This document shows, piece by piece, positions 14,973-20,579 of a stretch of DNA of 20,579 nucleotides. This stretch comes from CAZCVI01 sp964502145. GTDB taxonomy: Bacteria > Acidobacteriota > Aminicenantia > UBA2199. Below the pieces are notes generated by a model. That model did no database searches. It worked only from the letters and a program-made list of their open reading frames with translations, and had not been told where the DNA came from. The stretch is from NCBI GenBank assembly GCA_964502145.1, contig CAZCVI010000116.1, positions 1 to 20,579 of the forward strand. The letters run 5' to 3'. The position numbers were made by a program, and so were the translations under genes. Numbering within the stretch: the first letter of the stretch is position 1; every line of letters starts with the position of its first letter.

Positions 14973-14985
14973 AGAAGCGTCAGCG

Positions 14986-15674
14986 CTATCTTTTCCTATG
15001 ATATATTTTGTGAACCAGTCTTTCGTAAAAGGCGTAAAAATCATGAATATCGTATTTAATACGGGTTTCTGGAAAAATTTCAGGATTCTCCTTTATAAAT
15101 GCCAGATGACATTCCAATTGATACGCCACGGTTGGTGGGTCATCAAACATCCCTTCCTTTTTTTGTGCATCTTCATAATAAACATCCACATCTGCACCCT
15201 TAATCTCGCGGTTTAAAAAGTAGAAATCGAGAAAATCTTTAATCTCTCTACGCCCAACCATGGCACATAACTTATTGGAACCTATACTTCGCAATGTATC
15301 AATCCTGATAAATCGATCACTATCAAAGAAGTATTTTTCCCTGGGTTCATCAAAAGAGATCGGATCATAGACAATATCCACTTTTACATTTTTGACCAGC
15401 ATCTGCAATAGATATTCGTTTTGATTGATGGTTTCACATTCTTTAGGCCACGTCCGATTGATCCATAAAAAAATGTCGTCATGGGCAATTTTCTCAAGAG
15501 AGAAAAAATCCAGGTCAATTGAGGTCCGATGAAACAAGTAAAACACGGAAAGAGCTGTACCTCCTGTTAAGAAGAACTTATTTTCTTAATGGTCTCATTC
15601 TTGAGAAGCTCCAAGAAAACGTCACGTTGACAAGGATGCGCATACCCCCCGATATCTTCTTGTAATTTATTCAT
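14986..15674 (-). pseudogene. AbiEii-family nucleotidyltransferase, frameshifted
   Basis: AbiEii/DUF1814 proteins are nucleotidyltransferase toxins of type IV-like modules. The 5' part starts at ATG 15674 (MNKLQEDIGGYAHPC...) and runs to a TAA at 15569-15567. The downstream reading frame is offset by -1 and continues KFFLTGGTALSVFYLFHRTSID, with the family G-G-T...D-L-D active-site motif, then KDFLDFYFL and the end at 14986. Inserting one base near 15580 restores a protein of about 228 residues. The start overlaps the stop of its partner by 8 nt. No clear slippery heptamer is present, so a disabling deletion or a sequencing error is more likely than programmed frameshifting. Confidence 0.8.
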
Positions 15675-15945
15675 AGACTTCAATCAGCCGTTTCCATTTC
15701 TTCAAAGCATATTCTGGTAATTGCATGTTTCCCAGTTCGGTTGAGATTTCCTTGATGTCAAAAAAGGAAAAAGTGTCCACTACCCGGCCATATTGAAGAA
15801 ATCGGTTCATCACCCAATAATAGGCGCTTTGGCCTTTTTTATCTTTAATGTACTGCCGTAAATGGGTCTCATCCCTGAATTTGGGGTAATCCCAGAACAC
15901 GGCCATCAATTTTGGCTCTTTGTTTATTCGGGTGTCACAGTTCAT
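15667..15945 (-). CDS. DUF6922-like partner (putative antitoxin) of the AbiEii protein
   Basis: This 92-residue protein is encoded directly upstream of and overlaps the nucleotidyltransferase gene by 8 nt (ATGAATAA), as in a coupled toxin-antitoxin pair. It has FWDYPKFRD, a helical centre (KKGQSAYYWVMNRFLQYGRVVDTFSFF) and ends KKWKRLIEVYE. Assignment to DUF6922 is from remembered similarity. It is the complete copy; the duplicate at 11593-11856 carries an 8-residue deletion. Start MNCDT at 15945 is shared by both copies. I favour it over the earlier in-frame codon at 15969, which lies upstream of the predicted -10. Confidence 0.7.
   Translation of the reverse strand: MNCDTRINKEPKLMAVFWDYPKFRDETHLRQYIKDKKGQSAYYWVMNRFLQYGRVVDTFSFFDIKEISTELGNMQLPEYALKKWKRLIEVYE
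15676..15945 (-). repeat. Duplicated block, copy B (pairs with 11611-11856)
   Basis: The first 156 bp appear identical to 11611-11766. The rest differs by a 24-bp segment missing from copy A and a few substitutions. This is the likely parental copy because it still carries its downstream partner gene. Confidence 0.9.
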
Positions 15946-15957
15946 AGTCATATCTAT

Positions 15958-15986
15958 AATATACAGCAAACCAATACATTTTTCAA
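15958..15986 (-). promoter_or_regulatory. Promoter of the DUF6922/AbiEii module
   Basis: On the minus strand, TTGAAA (15986-15981), 17 nt and TATATT (15963-15958). ATG 15945 lies 12 nt after the -10, so the leader would be about 5-6 nt, without a Shine-Dalgarno. Confidence 0.5.
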
Positions 15987-16012
15987 CTGTTTTTTATTGA
16001 CACCGTTTCTTT

Positions 16013-16073
16013 TTCCAAACTTCTTCTTCATACCGCTGCACTATAAACCAAACGATGGCGGCAAAATACCAGG
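16013..16073. repeat. 61-bp diverged direct repeat, copy 2
   Basis: It is the partner of 14912-14972, with equal length and no gaps. It lies upstream of the DUF6922-like gene, beyond its promoter. A 12-bp palindrome CTTTGGCCAAAG follows at 16092-16103. Confidence 0.7.
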
Positions 16074-16135
16074 CCCTGTTTGAGTAACGCGCTTTGGCCA
16101 AAGACCCTTCTCATGTGACAACAGGTTAAACGTGC

Positions 16136-17212
16136 TCAAGAAAGTGAGTCGGTTTTTAAAATATGGACTGCCGTGGATTTAAAAGTCAGGTATATCTGTT
16201 GCTCTGGTTCTAATGCCAAAAATTCGGCAGATTCACGGGTGATAAAAGAGATCAGCGTTTGTTTTTCACAGCTTACTGCGATAGACAGGAACATCCCGAT
16301 ATCGGCAATGAGCTGTATTTTTCCACGGATAGAATTGCGGGCCGAAGAGACAATTGGTTCCTTGGATAACAAGATATCTTCCGCACGGATCACACCGGCT
16401 GCCGGTCCACTTTCAATATTCGTCACCACCTGGATTTGTAGGCCGTTAGAGGAGAGGATTTTTTGCGAGTTTCTCGTGCTAATTTCGCCGTAGATGATAT
16501 TTTCTACCGAGGAAAACTCGGCTACAGCCAATGAAACGGGTCTCTGGAAGATTTCATCACCTGTTCCCTGTTGCACTAAACGACCGGCTTTGAGAAAGAA
16601 AAATTTTTGCCCCAATAAGCGCGCCTGCACCAAATTATGCGTGGAGAAGACCACTGTTTTGTTATTGGCCGCCATTTCCATGATAATATTTTCTATGGTG
16701 CGCGTGCTCAGCGGGTCCAGATTGGCGGTTGGTTCATCCAACAGGTATAATTCCGGCTCCAAGAGCATGACCCGGGCTAATTGCAATCGTTGTTTCTCAC
16801 CACCCGAAAGTTTCTTCGCTTCCTGGTTTATTTTATCTTGCAACCCTACTTTTTGGAGCATGTGCAGAACACGGTTTTGGTCAATTTTTTGTTTGCGAAC
16901 GTGGAGGCCATAGGTTAAGTTACGGAGCACGTTTCCTTCCAGCATGAGTGGCTGCTGGAACACAAAACCTATGCGCCGTCGTAAATTGGTTTTCTCCTTG
17001 CTTTTTAAATCCCATGCAGAGAGGGTATCAAAGAAAATTTTGCCATGGTCCGGTTTTTCCAGTAAGCCTACTAAACGAAGCAGGGTTGTTTTGCCTGCCC
17101 CATTTGGTCCGATAATCACATTGATGGAACGCGGCTGGAACTCAAAATCGATTCCTTCCAAGACTGGCTGTTTGTCGATTCGTTTGTATAGGGAGGAGAG
17201 CGCTGTTTTCAT
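16136..17212 (-). CDS. tupC: Tungstate/molybdate ABC transporter ATP-binding protein
   Basis: This 358-residue ATPase powers oxyanion import. Walker A is GPNGAGKTTL (about 35-44), the ABC signature is LSGGEKQRLQLARV, and Walker B with D-loop is LYLLDEPTANLDP, followed by the switch histidine in FSTHNL. The last ~110 residues form a beta-rich TOBE/Mop-like regulatory domain (AGVIRAEDILLS..., IRGKIQLIADIGMF) of the sort that binds molybdate or tungstate. It is the last gene of the tup operon. ATG 17212 has only a weak, distant Shine-Dalgarno (AAGGAAAA near the permease stop). Specificity comes from its TupA and TupB neighbours. Confidence 0.88.
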   Translation of the reverse strand: MKTALSSLYKRIDKQPVLEGIDFEFQPRSINVIIGPNGAGKTTLLRLVGLLEKPDHGKIFFDTLSAWDLKSKEKTNLRRRIGFVFQQPLMLEGNVLRNLTYGLHVRKQKIDQNRVLHMLQKVGLQDKINQEAKKLSGGEKQRLQLARVMLLEPELYLLDEPTANLDPLSTRTIENIIMEMAANNKTVVFSTHNLVQARLLGQKFFFLKAGRLVQQGTGDEIFQRPVSLAVAEFSSVENIIYGEISTRNSQKILSSNGLQIQVVTNIESGPAAGVIRAEDILLSKEPIVSSARNSIRGKIQLIADIGMFLSIAVSCEKQTLISFITRESAEFLALEPEQQIYLTFKSTAVHILKTDSLS

Positions 17213-17227
17213 TTTTTCTTTTTAGTA

Positions 17228-17914
17228 TTATTTTCCTTGCATGACCTGGAGGAAAACATTCAGAAATAGTGCGACCAGTAGTAGTACCAAACCCAGCGCA
17301 ATGCCCAGTTCAAAATTGCCTTTCATTGTTTCCAGGGAGATCGCTGTGGTCATAACCCGTGTTTGCCCTTTGATATTGCCGCCGACCATCAGTGTCATGC
17401 CAGTTTCGCCAATAACGCGGGAGAATCCAGCGATAACTGCGGTGAGAAAGGCGAATTTCCCCTGCCTTATGACAGCCAAGGCCATTTGCACAGGGGATGC
17501 GCCTAACGATAGAGCCAAGTCTTTCGTATCTTTGGCTACACCTTTAAGCGCGGCCAAAGCGAGCGCGGTAATAATTGGAAAAGCCAGCAATGCTTGGGCG
17601 AGAATCATGGCCCAGGGGGTAAACAGGATTCCAAAAAATCCCAACAATCCGCGGCGGTTGACCAGGATATAAACCAAAAGCCCGATCAAAACAGCAGGAA
17701 TAGCGAGTGCGGTATTAAGTAAAACAATAACCATCCGTTTAAAGCGAAATTCTGCCACGGCTAAAAACACGCCTAAAGGAATAGCGAAACACCCGGCTAA
17801 AACTGTGGCGGCAGCCGATACGATTAATGAGAGCCCAATGATGCTTAATATTTCCGGGGAAGGTGGAAAAAGAAGTGTTAACGCCTGTTTTAATCCTTCA
17901 AAAAAATAATCCAA
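17228..17914 (-). CDS. tupB: Tungstate ABC transporter permease
   Basis: This 228-residue inner-membrane protein has about five hydrophobic helices (around 21-50, 60-85, 97-122, 155-175 and 198-225). The cytoplasmic EAA-type loop reads ALSLGASPVQMALAVIRQG, where the ATPase docks. Sequence and length fit TupB rather than the larger ModB or CysT/W. It lies between tupA and tupC, with gaps of about 15 nt on both sides. Confidence 0.9.
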   Translation of the reverse strand: MDYFFEGLKQALTLLFPPSPEILSIIGLSLIVSAAATVLAGCFAIPLGVFLAVAEFRFKRMVIVLLNTALAIPAVLIGLLVYILVNRRGLLGFFGILFTPWAMILAQALLAFPIITALALAALKGVAKDTKDLALSLGASPVQMALAVIRQGKFAFLTAVIAGFSRVIGETGMTLMVGGNIKGQTRVMTTAISLETMKGNFELGIALGLVLLLVALFLNVFLQVMQGK

Positions 17915-17929
17915 TGGTTAACCTCTTTT

Positions 17930-18757
17930 TTATTTGATCACATCCGGGAAAAAGAGCGGGCCGCCGAATTTTTCCACGCCGAATTCCTTTATTATCTTTT
18001 GGCCTTCTGCACCACGGATAAAATCAGCAAAAATTGTGGCCAGTTTGTAATTTACCCAGGGGAATTTAGCGGGCGCTACCACGATCACCGAGTAGGGGTT
18101 GAATAGATTCGTATCTCCTGCGACCAGTATTTCCAGGCCGTCGCTTTCTTTTTGATGCGCCAACCAGGTGGCACGGTCAACCAGGCAGTAGGTTTTCTTT
18201 TCGTTGGCGATGCGTAGAGTAGCTTCCATGCCCGAACCGCTTTCCAAGTAAAAGGAACCGGAAGGTTTAACCCCGGCGATTTGCCACAGGCGGAGTTCTT
18301 TTTTATGGGTGCCTGAATCATCGCCCCTGGAAGTAAAGAGCGTGTTACCTGTGCCCATTTTTTTGAAAGCGTCCAGGGCAGTTTTGCCTTTGATGCCTGC
18401 CGGATCGTTTTTGGGGCCGACCACGAAGAAATCATTGTGCATCACATCCAGGCGTTTAACCCCAAAGCCTTCAGCCACGAATTTTTCTTCAGCCGGGCGG
18501 TCGTGGACCAGTAAGACATCCGCGTTTCCGTCGCGTGCCAAGCGCATGGCTTGTCCAGTACCCACGGCAATAACTTTGACCTGGCAATTGAACTTCTTTT
18601 CAAAAATAGGGATAAAAACATCGAAAAATCCTGAATCTAAGGTTGAAGTAGTGGAAGCCAGGGTGATTTTTTCTTGTGTTGCGGCACTCAAAAAGACCGC
18701 AGAACATAGCATGGTTATAAAAACCATTTGTTTTATGCGGCTTATGTATCGTTTCAT
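17930..18757 (-). CDS. tupA: Tungstate-binding periplasmic protein
   Basis: This 275-residue solute-binding protein has a signal peptide (MKRYISRIKQMVFITMLCSAVFLSAA, cleaved near residue 26). The mature start LASTTSTLDSG carries the TTS motif of TupA that coordinates the oxyanion. Further family motifs are VGTGQAMRLARDGNADVLLVHD, SRGDDSGTHKKE, and YCLVDRATWL near 190. It is the first gene of the operon with a strong AGGAGG, which is also part of the predicted riboswitch P1 helix. TupA has very high tungstate affinity, so tungsten enzymes (such as aldehyde:ferredoxin oxidoreductases) are probably made, though none is in the window. Confidence 0.92.
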   Translation of the reverse strand: MKRYISRIKQMVFITMLCSAVFLSAATQEKITLASTTSTLDSGFFDVFIPIFEKKFNCQVKVIAVGTGQAMRLARDGNADVLLVHDRPAEEKFVAEGFGVKRLDVMHNDFFVVGPKNDPAGIKGKTALDAFKKMGTGNTLFTSRGDDSGTHKKELRLWQIAGVKPSGSFYLESGSGMEATLRIANEKKTYCLVDRATWLAHQKESDGLEILVAGDTNLFNPYSVIVVAPAKFPWVNYKLATIFADFIRGAEGQKIIKEFGVEKFGGPLFFPDVIK

Positions 18758-18760
18758 AAT

Positions 18761-18863
18761 ACCTCCTTTCTAAACACGAGAGGCTTAACCGTTTCCAGTT
18801 AAACCCTTCCGGTCAGGTGGCATAGCTTTAAGGAAAGCGTTAGCCTTTAACTGACTCGGAGGT
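18761..18863 (-). ncRNA. Moco/Tuco-type riboswitch leader of tupABC
   Basis: The 103-nt leader folds plausibly by hand. P1: ACCUCC (18863-18858) pairs with GGAGGU (18766-18761), which is the Shine-Dalgarno of tupA. GUCAG...CUGAC encloses GGC...GCC and GCUUU-CCUU-AAAGC. A second arm is an 8-pair stem capped by a GAAA tetraloop within GGAAAC. CUCCGAG, GGAAAC and GCCUCUCGU resemble the conserved parts of the Moco motif (Rfam RF01055) or its tungsten-cofactor variant. Ligand binding would stabilise P1 and hide the Shine-Dalgarno, turning off tungstate uptake when cofactor is plentiful. The structure is drawn by eye and the family match is from memory. Confidence 0.75.
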
Positions 18864-18879
18864 GAATTGTCCATTTTCT

Positions 18880-18908
18880 AGTATACCAGACTAATAGGAA
18901 AAAGTAAA
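18880..18908 (-). promoter_or_regulatory. Extended -10 promoter of the tup operon
   Basis: On the minus strand, TTTACT (18908-18903), 17 nt, and TATACT (18885-18880), preceded by TGG (extended -10). Transcription would start near 18873, giving a leader of about 115 nt that contains the riboswitch. Confidence 0.6.
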
Positions 18909-18972
18909 TCCTTACCTTTTTCTTCTTTTGTCTGGATTACATCCGACCTGTCCCCTTCAACAAACAGCACCA

Positions 18973-19003
18973 TGTGTGGGGTCAAAATAATTGACCCCAC
19001 ACA
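18973..19003. repeat. 13-bp perfect hairpin downstream of the BON gene
   Basis: TGTGTGGGGTCAA (18973-18985) and TTGACCCCACACA (18991-19003) pair exactly around AATAA. It begins 13 nt after the BON-protein stop on the minus strand. No T-run follows on that strand, so it is at best an imperfect terminator. GGGGTCA/TGACCCC cores also occur elsewhere in this window (11501, 12765, 18948), suggesting a dispersed REP-like family. Confidence 0.6.
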
Positions 19004-19016
19004 ATTTAAAAGAGTA

Positions 19017-19778
19017 TTACTTGATGATCATACGGTTACGGATTCTTAGAACGCCTGGGACATCTTCAATACGTCTGCTCACGAGTTCTTTTTCAGCCAT
19101 GGTCCCGGCTGTACCTGTCACTGTGACTATGCCCCGTCTGACTGTAATCTGGGTGGTGAATGCATTGGTGCCGCGATGAAAAAGCAAGGCCAACTTGATC
19201 TGTGATTTTATGGATGAATCGTCAACATAAGCACCAAAAGAGCGATGTTTCTCATGCTGTCTTTCGGCAACGGTCATTTCATTGTTCACGTCTCTTACGC
19301 CTTCGACATCTTTCACATATTCTGTGGTCAGGCCTTTTTCAGCTTGGCTACTGGCTTCACCGCGCAGGGTGACTTGGCCATCTTTTACGAAAACTTCAGT
19401 ATTTTCACCGTCCAGATTGCGATGCAATAAGAGCATGGCTTTAATCTTTCTGTGAATCCAAGCATCGGAGCTTCTCACTGGATAATCACCTTTTACTACC
19501 AGTTGATTGTGAACTCTTTTTACGCCACGCAGATCGGACACAGTTTCGCCAGCCAATAATATATGAGATTCTTCGTTCACAGTCCCGGTCAATGTGACCA
19601 CGCCAGAAGCACAATTAATCTGAATATCATCGCCGCGAAGATAGGTACTAAATACATAGGTTTTTCTGGCATTATTTTCAATGCGTCGGTCTGATTTTTG
19701 TGAAGCTACCAAAACACTGGTCAACATTAATAAGGCCACTACTCCAAGAAGCACGGTAACACGATATTTTTTTAGCAT
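19017..19778 (-). CDS. Secreted protein with three BON domains
   Basis: The 253 residues begin with a signal peptide or N-terminal anchor (MLKKYRVTVLLGVVALLMLTSVLVASQ), then three BON domains at about 35-95 (DIQINCASGVVTLTGTVNEESHILLAGETV), 105-170 (VFVKDGQVTLRGEASSQAEKGLTTEYV) and 185-250 (ITVRRGIVTVTGTAGTMAEKELVSRRI). BON domains bind phospholipid or other surfaces in periplasmic stress proteins such as OsmY. I start at ATG 19778 because AGGAGG (19788-19793 region) sits upstream; the longer start at 19823 has none. An upstream minus-strand TTGGCA-N16-TATTGT is a weak promoter candidate. Confidence 0.87.
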   Translation of the reverse strand: MLKKYRVTVLLGVVALLMLTSVLVASQKSDRRIENNARKTYVFSTYLRGDDIQINCASGVVTLTGTVNEESHILLAGETVSDLRGVKRVHNQLVVKGDYPVRSSDAWIHRKIKAMLLLHRNLDGENTEVFVKDGQVTLRGEASSQAEKGLTTEYVKDVEGVRDVNNEMTVAERQHEKHRSFGAYVDDSSIKSQIKLALLFHRGTNAFTTQITVRRGIVTVTGTAGTMAEKELVSRRIEDVPGVLRIRNRMIIK

Positions 19779-19823
19779 GTTTTTATTCCTCCTAATAGGA
19801 TTTATGCACAATACATTGAGCAT

Positions 19824-20237
19824 ATTTCATGCCAAGATCGTTCTGAATCTATATAATATCCAAGCAGAACCAGTACACAGGCCCTAAACAAGCTTATATA
19901 ATGATTAAATAAATATAAAGCAAGCCTTTTTTTAGCAACGAATAGTCCTATAATAAATTACTTTTCCTGTAAAACAGTAAATTTCCTGCCGCGCGGTACA
20001 AATTAAGTTTTCGGGGTGAGTGAATGACCCCCATCTGGAGACGCGGCCAATAATCCGGTCCTGTAAAAAAAACGCAAGGCAAGAGCGGATACTGAATTCA
20101 CCGCCAATTCTTTGAGCGTACCATAAAATCAAGTGGGAGTTACGTGAGTAACTGGAATTGGACAAAACCGCTCCGCGGTAACAGCCTGCGGCCTATTAAC
20201 AATTTGGCATTTTGCCAATGTTTATAAGTTGTAAAAA
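19824..20237. other. Gene-poor stretch
   Basis: No gene is supported. The minus-strand ORF 19932-20165 (77 residues) lacks a Shine-Dalgarno and family features. Small hairpins are present (ACCGC-TC-CGCGGT near 20167-20179; TTGGCA-TTT-TGCCAA near 20204-20218). It may be the remains of a mobile element next to the integrase pseudogene. Confidence 0.5.
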
Positions 20238-20291
20238 GACCTCCTTTTTGTTAAAACATGGTTGTGAAACAAATCTAACAAAAAGGAGGTC
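20238..20291. repeat. 16-bp perfect inverted repeat covering a ribosome binding site
   Basis: GACCTCCTTTTTGTTA (20238-20253) and TAACAAAAAGGAGGTC (20276-20291) are exact reverse complements with a 22-nt loop. The right arm holds AAAAAGGAGG, the Shine-Dalgarno of the ATG at 20294. In mRNA it would sequester that site completely. It could alternatively be an element end. Confidence 0.8.
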
Positions 20292-20293
20292 CA

Positions 20294-20579
20294 ATGAAAT
20301 TATCTAACCAGCATTATACCAAGAGTTCTCCCAAAAAGAACCCCCCACACGAAAGTCCCTTGCGGTAACGAATGTGTGAGGACATGGTCTTGCACAATCT
20401 TTCAAAAAACACCCAGGAAAATTATCTCAATGGAGTTTTGAGACTTGCAAAATATTATATGCGTTCTCCAGACAAGATAGGCGAGGAATAGGTCTGTGCA
20501 TTTATTTGCCACGCACCTGTTGCTGGTGCCTCATTTCCACGTGGTTTTTACTCTTCCCGCTGAGCTGAGACTCATCGTG
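20294..20579 (+). pseudogene. Tyrosine recombinase (integrase) pseudogene, 5' part
   Basis: The frame from ATG 20294 reads MKLSNQHYTKSSPKK, then SPLR-stop-RMCEDMVLHNLSKN, then TQENYLNGVLRLAKYYMRSP and DKIGEE-stop-VCAFICH. That is the N-terminal SAM-like core-binding domain of tyrosine recombinases ('SPLRxRMxEDMxLRxLSxxTQExYLxAVxxLAxxYxRSPDxIxEE'). The two stops, TAA at 20366-20368 and TAG at about 20488-20490, are in frame. After about 20500 similarity fades, and a TGA follows near 20561. The catalytic R-H-R-Y domain lies past the window end or is gone. It was probably part of the mobile DNA that shaped the island. Confidence 0.75.

Larger units (their letters stand above)
14134..14985. other. 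Long AT-rich stretch without a convincing gene
   Basis: About 850 nt with no supported gene. It has a run of seven G at about 14359-14365, a weak CACTC...GAGTG hairpin near 14395-14410, the nested hairpin at 14732-14812 and one copy of the 61-bp diverged repeat at 14912-14972. The plus-strand ORF 14761-15216 and the minus-strand ORF 14856-15044 are unconvincing: they run through the repeat and the pseudogene. Mean base composition is lower in GC than the BMC operon, which suggests recent acquisition. Confidence 0.6.

Noticed and set aside
14761..15216. 151-residue plus-strand ORF
   Set aside because: It starts inside the nested hairpin, runs through the diverged repeat and is antisense to the AbiEii pseudogene.
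15567..15590. Programmed -1 frameshift in the AbiEii gene
   Set aside because: The overlap lacks an X-XXY-YYZ slippery heptamer and an obvious downstream structure; simple indel preferred.
16092..16103. CTTTGGCCAAAG palindrome as terminator of tupC
   Set aside because: No loop and no following T-tract on the minus strand; a 12-bp palindrome alone is weak evidence.
19932..20165. 77-residue minus-strand ORF
   Set aside because: No ribosome binding site, odd composition and no recognised motif; treated as non-coding.

Overview
This window comes from a Gram-negative bacterium, probably an uncultured lineage: it has a signal-peptide-bearing outer-membrane barrel, SD-led genes, sigma70-type promoters and moderate GC. 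I cannot assign a phylum. The main content is a complete-looking catabolic bacterial microcompartment (BMC) operon, followed by a toxin-antitoxin/defence-like island, a tungstate/molybdate transporter and a decaying integrase.

Region 1 (1-1760): an outer-membrane beta-barrel gene (+) converges on a DUF4388 gene (-), with a 12-bp perfect hairpin between them. Region 2 (1763-10017): a strong promoter (TTGCAA-N17-TATAAT) drives eleven same-strand genes: BMC-H, BMC-P, PduP-like CoA-acylating aldehyde dehydrogenase, PduS-like flavin/Fe-S oxidoreductase, PduT-like BMC-T, two further BMC-P, deoxyribose-phosphate aldolase (DERA), a CsoS1D/CcmP-like BMC-T, a class II sugar-phosphate aldolase and triosephosphate isomerase. 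Three cargo enzymes carry amphipathic terminal helices like encapsulation peptides: the aldehyde dehydrogenase and DERA at the N-terminus, the class II aldolase at the C-terminus. The set belongs with the sugar-phosphate-utilising (SPU-like) BMCs. Inferred chemistry: two aldolases split sugar phosphates into a short aldehyde plus a triose phosphate; the aldehyde is oxidised to acyl-CoA inside the shell; TIM joins DHAP and G3P for glycolysis; NADH is probably reoxidised through PduS with electrons leaving by the PduT pore cluster, because no alcohol dehydrogenase is present. No phosphotransacylase (PduL) or kinase lies in the window.

Region 3 (10098-16073): HicAB, DinJ/YafQ-like and antitoxin/PIN modules, a standalone CHAT (caspase-like) protease, and an AbiEii-type nucleotidyltransferase (frameshifted) with its small DUF6922-like partner. 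A second, solitary copy of that partner lies 4 kb away and shares a 156-bp apparently identical block. The nucleotidyltransferase module is flanked by diverged 61-bp direct repeats. Several of these genes have promoters so close to the start codon that the mRNAs would be leaderless or nearly so.

Region 4 (16136-18908): tupABC-type tungstate/molybdate ABC transporter (-), preceded by a structured leader that looks like a Moco/Tuco riboswitch in which the basal helix pairs with the Shine-Dalgarno. Region 5 (18973-20579): a secreted three-BON-domain protein (-), a gene-poor stretch, and a tyrosine-recombinase pseudogene with two in-frame stops and a 16-bp perfect inverted repeat covering its ribosome binding site.
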